Source of the DNA: Ricinus communis
Taxonomy: Eukaryota; Streptophyta; Magnoliopsida; Malpighiales; Euphorbiaceae
NCBI RefSeq assembly: GCF_019578655.1
Contig: NC_063257.1
Span: 32,461,159-32,525,158, forward strand
Direction of reading: 5' to 3'
DNA length: 64,000 nt
Shown here: in pieces, positions 34,526-44,360 of the stretch
Layout of the letters: each line of letters starts with the position of its first letter
Position numbering within the stretch: the first letter of the stretch is position 1
The notes under the pieces: generated by a model
Database searches by the model: none
Told to the model about the DNA's origin: nothing
Seen by the model: the letters and a program-made list of their open reading frames with translations, nothing else
Made by a program: the position numbers and the translations under genes

Positions 34526-35650
34526 TGAGATAGCAATTTTCCCTCAAAACCTATCTCAAAGCTCTCAAAGTATTTCAAAGCCTAACTCACAAGAAATAGT
34601 TTTGTCCCAAACAAAACTTTTCAAAACCAATGAGTATGTAGAAAGGCAAAATTTTCAAAGCATTTTAACTATTAAGGAAGGATTCTGTACAGAAAGCCCC
34701 TCAAAACTAGTTTCAAAATTTTTCCCTCCAGGATGGTACTTTAAACCTTGGAATATATCAAAACCCCAATCTTACTACCAGTCTATCCTTGAGGTAACTG
34801 GTTCTGCAAAATTCAAACACTTCAAAAAGTATAAAGACCACAAAGACCCTGCATATTCCACATGCACCATCTAAAGAATCCTCCAACCTTCAGATTTTGG
34901 AATGGATTTACATTCACCAAGATCTTTTCCAACTTCCCTCTAAAGCACCTACCCATCAAGCCTAAATATTTCTTTCAACTATTGGGATTACCAGCAAGCT
35001 TGGTTTAATATCTTTCTTCTACAAAACGAAGGACAAAGGCATTCTTGGCTTTTCTACTTCGACACAAGCACAATCTAAACTTCAAAAATCCCATATTGGT
35101 TTAAACAATGGTGGAATTTTTATGGCAATATTCCAGAGACCATAATTCTAAAAGTTCTAGCTTTGTTTAATCTATTCAAAGCTCACTATAAACCAAATAA
35201 AATAGAAAGACGTTTTCCCCCCTTACTTCTATTTTGTTCAAACTTCTTTCTCCCCTGGGTATGTGTATGGTATTTCCATTTCAACCAAGCAGCAGGTGGA
35301 GAAAACATCCTTGCCCGAAGATTCAAAGTTAAATGGTGGGATAAATTTAACCACTAAGAAAAATTATTCTAAAGATGGTACAAAATTTTCTTTCAAAGAA
35401 TAGCTTCTTGCCACCTCCGAAAGAACATACCACTTTCCTGGCACAAAAGTCTTTCATTATTCCAAAGCTAGCGGCGGCTCAAACAGAAGAAGATTTCTTA
35501 CAATTGATCAAACAATTGTCATAAACTGCCTCTTCAAAAGGAAAATCTAAAGCTTCATCTTCCTCTTCTAGTACCAGCTCAGCAGCAATTGATCTAGATG
35601 GTGACTCGAACGAAGATGACTGTTTTGGAATATTTAAGCCCATCAAATGA
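34526..35650 (+). pseudogene. Caulimovirid 2, block c: ORF2 (middle and C-terminus)
   Basis: Plus-strand copy of viral ORF2, starting mid-gene at cctgagatagcaatt. The first frame (34512-34874) contains SQEIVLSQTKLFK and FFPPGWYFKPWNI; later frames hold LFKAHYKPNKIER, NFFLPWVCVWYF and FKVKWWDKF. It ends with an acidic tail, DLDGDSNEDDCFGIFKPIK, and TGA at 35648-35650. It is broken by several stops and frameshifts. Clear homology to the minus-strand copy at 42230-43886. ORF2 function is unknown. Confidence 0.82.
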
Positions 35651-35849
35651 CATCTTTGTAAAGCCCTTGGGTTGAAAACCAGAAATGGCAGCCCAAAATA
35701 ATTCTGCAATAGGCCAAATGCCTAATAAAAAAAAGTCTTTTAAAAAGAAAAGAAAGAAGACAAAAGACTATGCACCGTTACTTTTTAAAAGTAAAAGATT
35801 CCTCACTGTTGAAGCATGACAGACAACTCCTGCAAAAGACGTGGAGCTT
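35651..35849 (+). promoter_or_regulatory. Caulimovirid 2, block c: upstream promoter region
   Basis: Non-coding DNA after ORF2 (aagcccttgggttgaaaac, then gcaaaagacgtggagc). The reverse complement recurs at 37195-37260 and 42060-42230 upstream of viral TATA boxes. Here it is cut before the TATA box and joins a movement-protein copy in the opposite orientation. Confidence 0.7.
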
Positions 35850-36549
35850 GTATTTCGAACCAAAAGCAGAAATCATGGCTTTGTAATGTATTTTGAAAAT
35901 CAATGCTATCGGAATAGATCCTTCAAGCATTTTGTAATTATGTGTCTTTATTTGAAGAACAATGCTCTTTAAAACATTTTTATCATTTAAAGAAATTGTA
36001 ATGTTTGGAAAACAATTGAAAGAAATTGTAATGTTTGGAAAACAATTGAAAGAAATTGTAATGTTTGGAAAACAATTAAAAGAAATTGGTCCTTTATTAA
36101 GGCTTGACTTAACAGTACCTAATAAAGAATCAAAGAAATTTGTAAACCTGGCATCTCTAAGGACTGGTAAGATGGAAGTATCTAAACCTTCTCTGGTAAG
36201 GGGCTTTATTCCTACCTGAACAAGGCCTATATGAATGTACTTATAGTCTTTTTCTTTATGCATCTGGAGGGTCTTTGGATTCAAAAGATAAATTTCTTCA
36301 AAAGGCTTTGAAATTTGAATATCTCTTTCTTCAGTTTTGATAGTAAAATCAGTTTTGAAGAGAGGAACCTTTGAAAACTCATAGATTTGCTTCTTTTGAA
36401 TCTTGGGTATTTCCCAATCATCAATATGCTTTGAAAAATCTTCTATAGTGATTTTCTCACTATTTACCAAACCTTTAGACCTTGAAGACTCAGAGGTAGA
36501 AGAGTTTGAGAAAGAAGAAGATCTATAGAAAAAAAGGTTCTAAATTCAT
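35850..36549 (-). pseudogene. Caulimovirid 2, block d: movement protein
   Basis: Movement protein of the 30K superfamily. ATG at 36549 (MNLEPFF), but an extra T in a T-run gives a stop eight codons in. The frame 36470-35850 then reads VNSEKITIEDFSKHIDDWE through VGIKPLTREGLDTSI, LRDARFTNFFDSLLG and IALIFKIHYKAMI. A 30-base in-frame triplication adds twenty residues. It is cut after KYKLH by an inverted junction to block c. About 75 N-terminal residues differ only slightly from the copy at 38709. Confidence 0.87.
35991..36080 (-). repeat. 30-bp triplication inside the movement protein
   Basis: Three exact or near-exact 30-base units, encoding SFNCFPNITI three times. The copies at 39170 and in EVE1 have this block once. 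Confidence 0.95.
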
Positions 36550-36750
36550 TTTAAAACAAATCAAAATAACTTTCTAAACAAATATGAACCAAGCCACCAG
36601 ATTTGCTGCCCTTAAATCAGACGGGACTTACTACTGTGCATAAATGAACAAGTTTGTTTATCAGTGATATGATGCAGATTAAAATGATTTTAAAATCTCT
36701 TTTATGCAGATAATCTTTTCTTCTCAGGAACCCTATTGGCTCTGATACCA
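36550..36750 (-). other. Caulimovirid 2, block d: leader and iMet primer site
   Basis: The minus strand reads TGGTATCAGAGCC at 36738-36750, followed by about 190 bases of leader to the movement protein ATG at 36549. The plus-strand copy at 38508-38708 is parallel. This fixes the leader length of this virus. Confidence 0.88.
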
Positions 36751-37310
36751 AAATATGGGGACTAACTAGTAACAAGTTTCTGGTGTGCAGAATCCTCAGA
36801 CGAGGCAAGCACAGAGCATACACTTGTTAAATCTTAAAAATAAAAATGGAAAATAAGATAAAATAACAAATTCTTTCTTATTGATGGATGAACAAATATA
36901 CAAACTTTGAAATAAAAGCTTTAAAATGAAAGCTTTAAACAAAAGAAATATAACTTACAAGTGTAGTTGAATACAAGAGGAAAGTGGTTTCTCACTATCA
37001 CTCTTACACTCTCTTTTCTCACTATATTTCTAATGGTATGACTTGAAGAATACAAGAGTTTCTTGTTATTTTTCAGTCTACCTTCTTCTTTGGTAGCTCC
37101 TCTATTTATAGAGGTCTTCAGCCTTGAGGCTCTATAATTGTTGCTTTGGATGCTCTTCATAATGAAGTGAGGGGCTCCACGTCTTTTGGATGCTTTTGAT
37201 AATGGAGTGAGGGGCTCCACGTCTTTTGCAGGAGTTGTCTATCACGCTTCAACAGTCAGGAACCACAAACTCTGTGCTTTTAAGGGTTCCTGGGAAGAAC
37301 AATCTTTGAA
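36751..37310 (-). promoter_or_regulatory. Caulimovirid 2, block d: promoter and R region
   Basis: On the minus strand: upstream region (two copies of ggggctccacgtctttt, plus sense, at 37159 and 37203), TATA box in the near-palindromic word CCTCTATAAATAGAGG (37098-37113), CT-rich transcription start region, purine-rich stretch, and the R tail ending GAAACTTGTT just before the primer site. This is the standard pregenomic RNA promoter arrangement. It is joined at about 37310 to protease sequence, so most of ORF1 and ORF2 is missing. Confidence 0.8.
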
Positions 37311-37317
37311 TCTTTAG

Positions 37318-37713
37318 CTAAAAAATGATACCAGCAGTAGTTACTTTGAAATGAGTAATTAAATTGATAAAAGGAGTTCCCAAAATAATAGTTTGCTGTA
37401 AATCCTTTGTAAGAATAAAAATATTTTTTAGAGCAATATTGTTGTTTAGAATTGCAGCTTCAGTTTTCCCCGCAATTCTGATCTTTGAACAATTGGCTGA
37501 AATGAGCCTTTCTTTTGTTTCTTGATGATACCTTTTAGGAACCAGCTCATAATTGATACAATTGAGGTCTACTCCTGTATCAAATAAAGCTATAGTTTTT
37601 ATTTGGAAATCACCAGGGAAAATGAGTTTTATTTGAATCAAATATTTTCTTGAGGTTATTTCTTTTAAAACATTAATGAAGTTTTCTAGAACATTTTCAG
37701 AAACCTCAAGATT

Positions 37714-37717
<4 letters not shown>
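37318..37717 (-). pseudogene. Caulimovirid 2, block d: protease fragment
   Basis: Retropepsin-like domain. IALFDTGVDLNCI keeps the D-T-G catalytic triad, better preserved than in block f (DTR). Then QTIILGTPFINLI, the conserved strand before the dimer interface. The reading begins at about 37717 with the linker NFINVLKEITS and stops near 37318. The left junction is to promoter DNA and the right to a (TA)n tract. Confidence 0.85.

Positions 37718-37746
<29 letters not shown>
37718..37746. repeat. (TA)n tract at a viral breakpoint
   Basis: About 14 TA units separating a protease fragment from a movement-protein fragment. Confidence 0.95.
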
Positions 37747-37748
<2 letters not shown>

Positions 37749-37835
37749 TCCTTCAAGCATTTTGTAATTATGTGTCTCTATTTGAAAAACAATGCTCTTT
37801 AAAACATTTTTATCATTTAATGAAATTGCCAACTA
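37747..37835 (-). pseudogene. Caulimovirid 2: movement protein fragment
   Basis: About 30 codons (minus strand) covering NDKNVLKSIVLQ to KMLEGS of the movement protein. Both ends are breakpoints. Confidence 0.8.
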
Positions 37836-38400
37836 TGAGACTAGTCTAACAAGTTTCTAGTGTGCAGGATCCTCAGTTGAGGCAAGCACAGAGCATACGC
37901 TTGTTAAATCTTAAACAAGAATGGAAGACAAGATGATAAATTTTATTGATATACAAACTTTGAATAAATATACAAACTTTGGAATAAGAACTTTAAACAA
38001 AATAAAAACTTTAAACAAAAGAAATATAACTTACAAGAGGAGGAATTGAATATAAGAGGAAGGTGTTTCTCACTATCACTCTCACGCTATACTCTCTCTT
38101 TTCTCACTATATTTCTTCTTTGTGTGACTTGAAGAATACAAAGAGCATACGCTTGTTAAATCTTAAACAAGAATGGAAGACAAGATGATAAATTTTATTG
38201 ATATACAAACTTTGAACAAATATACAAACTTTGGAATAAGAACTTTAAACAAAATAAAAACTTTAAACAAAAGAAATATAACTTACAAGAGGAGGAATTG
38301 AATATAAGAGGAAGGTGTTTCTCACTATCACTCTCACACTATACTCTCTCTTTTCTCACTATATTTCTTCTTTGTGTGACTTGAAGAATACAAGAGGTTC
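37836..38400 (-). repeat. Caulimovirid 2: R region in tandem duplicate
   Basis: Two 252-bp units (37890-38141 and 38142-38393) of the viral R region, minus strand, each from agagcatacgcttgtt to gaagaatacaa. Each carries the poly(A)-type word AATAAAATTTATC on the minus strand. The TATA box is missing: the second unit is cut at gtatttttcagtcttcc, just short of it. Confidence 0.9.
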
Positions 38401-38404
38401 TTCG

Positions 38405-38708
38405 TATTTTTCAGTCTTCCTTGTTTAAGATTTAACAAGCGTATGCTCTGTGCTTGCCTCATCTGAGGATCCTGCACACCAGAAACTTGTTAGTCCAGTC
38501 TCATAGTTGGTACCGGAGCCAATTAGGTTCCAGGAAAGAAACAACATCTGCATAAAGAAGATTTTAAACTCATTTTAATCTGCATCATATCACTGATAAA
38601 CAAACATTATTCATTTATGCATAGTAGTAAGTCCCGTCAGGTGTAAGGGCAGTAAAACTGGTGGCTTGGTTCATGTTTGTTTAGAAAATTATTTTGATTT
38701 ATTTTAAA
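38405..38708 (+). other. Caulimovirid 2, block e: R end, primer site and leader
   Basis: Plus strand: R tail (agatttaacaagcgtatgc), then TGGTACCGGAGCC at 38508-38520, an iMet primer site with two transition changes, then the leader to the movement protein ATG at 38709. Its first 70 bases are the inverse of 37845-37917. Confidence 0.82.
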
Positions 38709-39626
38709 ATGAATTTAGAACCATTTTTCTGTAGATCTTCTTCTTTCTCAAACTCCTCTACTTCTGAGTCCTCAAGGTACAAAGGTTTAGTAAATAGTGA
38801 GAAAATCACTATTGAAGATTTTTCAAAGCATATTGATGATTGGGAAATACCCAAAGTTCAAAAGAAACAAATTTATGAGTTTTCAAAGTTTCCTCTCTTC
38901 AAAACTGATTTTACTATCAAAACTGAAGAAAGAGATATACAGATTTCAAAGCCTTTTGAAGAAATTTATCTTTTAAATCCAAAGACCCTCCAGAAGCATA
39001 AAGAAAAAGACTACAAGTATATCCAGGTAGGAATAAAGCCCCTTACCAGAGAAGGTTTAGATACTTCCATCTTAGCAGTCTTTAGAGATGCTAGGTTTAC
39101 AAATTTTTATGATTCTTTGTTAGGTACTGTTGAGTCAAGCCTCAATAAAGGACCAATTTCTTTCAATTGTTTTCCAAACATTACAATTTCATTAAATGAT
39201 AAAAATGTTTTAAAGAGCATTATTCTTCAAATAAAGACACATAATTACAAAATGCTTGAAGGATCTATTCCGATAGCATTGATTTTCAAAATACATTACA
39301 AAGCCATGATTTATGCTTTTGGTTCAAAACACAAGCTCCATTCACCAAAAGGAGAAACCTTATTCCTACAAACAGATCTCTCCAAATCCAATGCAACTAT
39401 TCCAAAAACCATTCAATGGAAAGATATCACTCTTCCAGAAGAATGGATCCTTGAAGGTGCAACCCAACCTAAATCACCAAAGCAAACAAAGCCAAATACA
39501 AATCTCAAAAATATAACCCAGTTTCCAGATGGAAAAGTAAAGCTTACATTCAATAAGAAATCAACCTCTTCTAGATTTTCTGATGATGATTCTTCAACAT
39601 CGACCATAGATATTGGAAGGGTATAA
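38709..39626 (+). pseudogene. Caulimovirid 2, block e: movement protein (full-length frame)
   Basis: The best-preserved movement protein in the window: about 305 codons open from ATG (MNLEPFFCRS) to TAA at 39624-39626. Blocks in order: KITIEDFSKHIDDWE (about residue 30), VGIKPLTREGLDTSI (about 105), FRDARFTNFYDSLLG, GPISFNCFPNITISL, ALIFKIHYKAMI (about 195), then a Lys/Ser/Asp-rich tail ending DDDSSTSTIDIGRV. In related polyproteins the movement protein continues straight into the coat protein; here the TAA is in frame with coat sequence (EIPSVIYAPYKEP), so it is either an inactivating stop or a real end. Confidence 0.88.
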
Positions 39627-40958
39627 GAAATACCTTCTGTTATTTATGCTCCTTACAAAGAACCAACTCCATCTCAAACACAACCCAGATTTTCAACATC
39701 TGATATACCAAGCTCAAACAATTTACTACAGAATATTGATTACCAAAGCAATATCTCCAGACCCATCTACAATGAACCAAAGAAAGAAGATGAGGACATA
39801 GAGATCGTCTCTACCCCCTCTTCACCATCACTATCTGCAATAACACAAAATCTAGAAGTAGAAATCAATATAATTTCAAAAGATTTTCAAATTGATAAAA
39901 AGCTTTTACATGAAGATTTCTATTCAAAGAAAAACCATCCTAAAAAACTTTGGTTTTTTAAGAATTTTTACAAGAAAAGATGATTCAAGAAAGATACTAT
40001 CAATTTTGCATCCAAAACAAAGTCCACATCAAATTTTTTGATTGGTTTCAGATTTATTGCAAAGAAAATAGTATTCTTTATCCCTTCAAAGAAAAGCTTA
40101 TTAGTCCTATCATTGTAAGAAACAAGGCTCCAGAGTGGAAGGTCAGAGAAAACCAAACCATCCAGTCTGAACATCCTCCCCTTAGGAAAATAACCATTCC
40201 TTATGGAGAGAATGAAATAGAGGCTACACCTTACAAATTGATAGGAAAGGATCTTGAGAATTCCCAATCTAAAAAATAGGAATAATATCCTAACCGAATC
40301 TAGATTCAATGCCTCTTCCGTCTATGAATGGAATATAGATGGAATGTCAGAATACAACATTCTTGGTCTCCTACAACAGATGACCATGGCAGCCAATGCT
40401 TACAAAACCCAAAGTGGTACCTCTGATAGAGCCATTGATGAACTCCTCATAGCTAGATTTTCTGGCCAGCTTAAAGGATGGTGGGATTACCATCTCACAT
40501 AAGCACAACATCTCCAAAATCCTAGGTGCTATCCAAACCACAATAGAAGGGACCCCCATCTTAGATGAACTAGGAAATCTAATTGAGGATGATGTGTCAA
40601 CCCTAGTTTTGACGATTTCCCCCCATTTCATAGGAGACCATTCTCTTCTGAAAGATAAGAATGCTGAGCTCCTTAGCAATCTAACCTGTAAAAAGCTTAG
40701 CAATTTCCAAGCTTACAAAGATACCTTCCTAACCAGAGTCATGCTTAGGGAAGATTCAAACCAACCTTTCTGGAAAGAAAAATTCTTAGCTGGTTTACCT
40801 AAGATACTAAGTGAAAGAGTTAGGTATACTATAAGAGAAGCCCATAATGGCCAGATCCCTTATGATTTCTACACTTATGGTGAATTAATCAGCCTCACCC
40901 AGAAAGAAGGTTTAAAAATTTGCCATGACCTTAAACTTCAAAGACAACTCAAATGGGA
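39627..40958 (+). pseudogene. Caulimovirid 2, block e: coat protein (broken)
   Basis: Coat protein region reading RFSTSDIPSSNN, FYSKKNHPKKLWFFKNF, then a one-base loss in a T-run near 39963 shifts the frame to IQERYYQFCIQNK. At about 40255 a deletion relative to block f removes several hundred bases. Capsid core follows: FNASSVYEWNIDGMSEYN, GQLKGWWDYHLT, a stop at 40501-40503, a frameshift, then LSNLTCKKLSNFQAY and FWKEKFLAGLPK up to LKLQRQLKWEMKK. The knuckle, protease, RT and RNase H are absent because the coat region is fused to promoter DNA. Confidence 0.86.
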
Positions 40959-41357
40959 AATGAAGAAGAGCATCCAAAGCTTCAAGACCTCTATAAATAG
41001 AGGAGTTTCCCAAAGGAGAGGGCAGACTGAAAAATACGAAGAACCTCTTGTATTCTTCAAGTCACACAAAGAAGAAATATAGTGAGAAAAGAGAGAGTAT
41101 AGTGTGAGAGTGATAGTGAGAAACACCTTCCTCTTATATTCAATTCCTCCTCTTGTAAGTTATATTTCTTTTGTTTAAGGTTTTTATTTTGTTTAAAGTT
41201 CTTATTCCAAAGTTGTTATTATTCCAAAGTTTGTATATTTTTTTAAAGTTTGTATATCAATAAAATTTATCATCTTGTCTTCCATTCTTGTTTAAGATTT
41301 AACAAGCGTATGCTCTGTGCTTGCCTCATCTGAGGATCCTGCACACCAGAAACTTGT
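40959..41357 (+). promoter_or_regulatory. Caulimovirid 2, block e: promoter and R region
   Basis: TATA box ctataaatag at 40991-41000 inside cctctataaatagagg; the word caataaaatttatc near 41259; and the R tail ending gaaacttgtt at 41357. The open reading through the TATA region (40594-41082) is accidental: codons after about 40958 are promoter sequence. Confidence 0.85.
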
Positions 41358-41539
41358 TGGGCCGAATCTACCTTGCTTCTGTCAATTTCTTCCTAGATGA
41401 TTTCAATTTCTGAAAAAGGTCTAAGAATATTCAAAACAAATGATACAACTTCACCCGAAAGCCTCTCTAAAGTCATTCTCCTCTTCCAGCAAGGGTAAAG
41501 GTATACTTTCTATCTCTTTTTCAAAACCTGAGATAGAAA
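41358..41539 (+). pseudogene. Caulimovirid 2: ORF2 N-terminal fragment
   Basis: Reads SQSNLPCF...-type shifted sequence, then MIQLHPKASLKSFSSS and GILSISFSKPEIEI, aligning with MIQLQTEASPKSSSSS and GILSIPFSKPKIEI at 43646-43560. It stops at gagatagaaatt next to a (TA)n tract. This is the same viral position at which block c starts (34526). Confidence 0.75.
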
Positions 41540-41561
41540 TTATATATATATATATATATAT
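41540..41561. repeat. (TA)n tract at a viral breakpoint
   Basis: About 11 TA units between the plus-strand ORF2 fragment and minus-strand R region of block f. Confidence 0.95.
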
Positions 41562-41577
41562 CCAAGATAGAGAAACA

Positions 41578-42229
41578 AATCAACAAGTTTCTGATGTGCA
41601 GGATCCTCAGACGAGGCAAGCACAGAGCATACGCTTGTTAAATCTTAAACAAAATGGAATGTAAGAAGATAAGATAACTGCTTTATTGATAGATACAAAC
41701 TTTGGATAAATTTACAAACTTTGAAATAAAAGCTTTAAAATGAAAGCTTTAAACAAAAGAAATATAACTTATAAGAGGAGGAATTGAATATAAGAGGAAG
41801 GTGTTTCTCACTATCACTCTCACACTATACTCTATCTTTTCTCACTATATTTCTCTTTGTGTGACTTGAAGAATACAAGAGGTTCTTCGTATTTTTCAGT
41901 CTGCCCTCTTCTAAGGGAAACTCCTCTATTTATAGTGGTCTTGAAGCTTTGGATGCTCTTCTTGAAGCTTTGGACGTTCTTCTTAGTGGAATAAAGGGGG
42001 CTCCACTTCTTCTTGTAGTCTTGTGATAATGGAGTAAGATGCTTCACTCCTTTTGTGGAAGTTATTGGCCATGCTTTGAAAAGAATCTTTTACTTTTTTA
42101 AAGAGTCTTTTGTCTTCTTTCTTTTTTCTTTTTAAATGACTTTTTTTTACATTGGGCTTTTGGCCCATTACATAAATATCTCGGGCTGCCATTTCTGGTT
42201 TTCAACCCAAGGGCTTTACAGAGGTATCA
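41578..42229 (-). promoter_or_regulatory. Caulimovirid 2, block f: promoter and R region
   Basis: Follows ORF2 of block f on the minus strand. TATA box CTATAAATAG at about 41926-41936. R region runs to 41578 and stops at the GAAACTTGTT end, just before where the primer site should be. The upstream part contains gggcttttggcccatt near 42155 and a direct repeat of the word cttgaagctttgga (41941 and 41964). Confidence 0.82.
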
Positions 42230-43886
42230 TTTGATGGGCTTGAATATCCCAAAATAGTCATCTTCGTTTGAGTCACCATCTAGGTATATTGCTGCCGAGG
42301 TGGTGCTAGAAAGATTGTTTCGGCATTGAGTCACTCGAATTTCGGATGACTTTAGTCTGAGGTTGCTTCAGGTCTGAACTATTTTGGGTTTGAATGGTTT
42401 CAATTTCTTAAGATAAAAAATATTATTATATAATTAAAATTTATTGACTATGATATTAAAGATATACTGTTTGTGAATTGCAATGGTGTTGCTTTATTCT
42501 TCATGATCTTCATGTTTTTGCTCCACTACCCATCACAGATTTTCCTTTGGAAGAGGTAGTTTTCGACAATTGTTTGATCAACTGTAAGAAATCTTCTTCT
42601 GTCTGAGCCGCCGCAAGCTTTGGAATTATGAAGGACTTTTGTGCCAAGAAAGTGGTATGTTCTTTCAGAGGTGGCAAGAAGCTATTTTTTGAAAGGAAAT
42701 TTTGTATTAAATTTAGTGATAATTTTTTTGGTGGTTAAATTTATCCCACCATTTGACTTTGAACCTTCGGGTAAGAATAATTTCTCCATCTGCTGCTTGA
42801 TTGAAATGGAAATACCATACACATACCCAGGGAAGAAAGAAGTTTGAACAAAATAGAAGTAACGGGAGAAAATGTCTTTCTATTTTGTTTGGTTTATAGT
42901 GGGCTTTGAAAAGGTTAAACAAAGGTAGAACTTCTGGAATTATGGTCTCAGGAACATTGCCATAAAAATTCCACCATTGTTTAAACCAATAGGGGATCTT
43001 TGAAGTTTGGATTGAGCTTGTATCGAAGTAGAAAAGCCAAAATGGCTTTATCCTTCGTTTTGAAGAAGAAAGGTATTAAACCAAGCTTGTTGGTAATCCC
43101 AATAGTTGAAAGAAGTGTTTAGGCTTGATGGGTAGGTTCTTTGGAGGGAGTTGGGAAAGATCTTGATGAGTGTAAATCCATTCCCTAATCTGTAGGGTGG
43201 AGAATTCTTTGTATGGTGCATGTGGAATATGCGAGGTCTTTATGGTCTTTGTGTTTTTTGAAGTGTTTGAACTTTGCAGAACCAGTTACCTCAAGGATAG
43301 ACTGGTAGTAGAATTGAGGCTTTGAAATATTCCAGGGCTTGAAATACCATCCTGAAGGGAAAATCTTTGAAATTAGTTTTGAAGGGCTTTTTGTAGAGAA
43401 TCCTTCCTCAATAGTCAAAATGTTTTGAAAATTTTGTTTTTCTATATATTCGTTGGATTTGAAAATTTTTATTTGTGACAAAACTATTTCTTGAGAGTTG
43501 GGCTTTGAAATGCTTTTAGAGCTCTGAGATAGGTTTTGAGGGAAAATTTCTATCTTAGGTTTTGAAAAAGGGATAGAAAGTATACCTTTATCCTTGTTGG
43601 AGGAGGAGGATGACTTTGGAGAGGCTTCGGTTTGAAGTTGTATCATTTACTTTGAATATTCTTCGACCCTTTTTAGGAATTCAGGATCTTGTTGTGCAAG
43701 CCACTCCTGAATTTGCAATTGTTGTTGGGCCGGATCGGCCTTGCTTTGGTCAATTTCTTCCTAGATGATTTCAGTCCAGGTTCTGATGGGCTTTGAAGAA
43801 GAAGGCAAAATTTCCTTCTTTGGACTTTGGACAGGCTTTGAACTTGCTGTCGACTTTTCTTCTTTTACTTTTGATTTTCTTGGCAT
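42230..43886 (-). pseudogene. Caulimovirid 2, block f: ORF2
   Basis: ORF2 starts with ATG at 43886, two bases after the ORF1 stop: MPRKSKVKEEKSTASS, a Lys/Ser-rich N-terminus. TAG near 43760 and TAA near 43648 interrupt it. Then 43646-43185 (SQEIVLSQIKIFK, IFPSGWYFKPWNI), a frameshift, and 42922-42713 (LFKAHYKPNKIER, FFLPWVCVWYF, FKVKWWDKF). The C-terminal acidic segment DLDGDSNEDD lies near 42270, beyond an apparent insertion at 42309-42532. Product of unknown function; present in both viruses of the window. Confidence 0.83.
42309..42532. other. Non-viral insertion in ORF2 of block f
   Basis: Block c has a continuous Lys/Ser-rich segment here, while block f has about 225 extra bases, including an AT-rich stretch (42410-42470), not seen elsewhere in the viral copies. 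No termini were recognised. It could be host DNA or another viral piece I cannot place. Confidence 0.5.
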
Positions 43887-43888
43887 TT

Positions 43889-44360
43889 TCACTCCTGTTT
43901 TTGAAGAAACTCTCTGGTTAGAAAGTCTGGAATTGAATTCGAATCTCCTCTTATGTATTCGATTTCAAAGTTAGAAACAGAAAGAATGGCTTGCCATCTG
44001 GCAAAAATCTGTTTTGAAGCTATGTTTTGAACATCTTTTTGTAAAACTTCTTTAGCAGATTTACAATCAATCCTTAAAAGAAATTTTTGGTTTAAAAGAT
44101 CGCTTTGAAATTTTGAAATGCAGAAAACTATCGAAAGAATTTATTTTTTGATAGTTGAATAGTTTTTTTGCGTATCATTCCAGTATGCAGAAGTAAACTG
44201 GACAATACATTCTTTGTTGTTTTGGACTTGCTTAAGAATCCCACCATATCCTAGATTTGATGCATCAGTTTCAACGATTTTGAATGCAGATGGATCAGCT
44301 AGGTGTAAACATGGTATTTCAGAAACTTGCTTTTTTATGCTTTGGACAATCTTTGTATGC
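43889..44360 (-). pseudogene. Caulimovirid 2, block f: RNase H domain
   Basis: Domain boundaries from ETDASNLGYGG (first catalytic Asp) to FLTREFLQKQE and TGA at 43889-43891. LRIDCKSAKE keeps the second Asp. The catalytic Glu of the STIKKE block is a stop codon (TAA, minus strand, near 44145). Further frame changes occur upstream towards RT. It is followed two bases later by ORF2. Confidence 0.83.

Noticed and set aside
35962..36219. Plus-strand 85-codon frame with repeated MFGKQLKEIV
   Set aside because: Shadow of the triplicated segment in the minus-strand movement protein.
40594..41082. A 162-codon open frame seeming to extend the coat protein
   Set aside because: After about 40958 the codons are viral promoter and transcribed leader DNA, including the TATA box. 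The extension is accidental.
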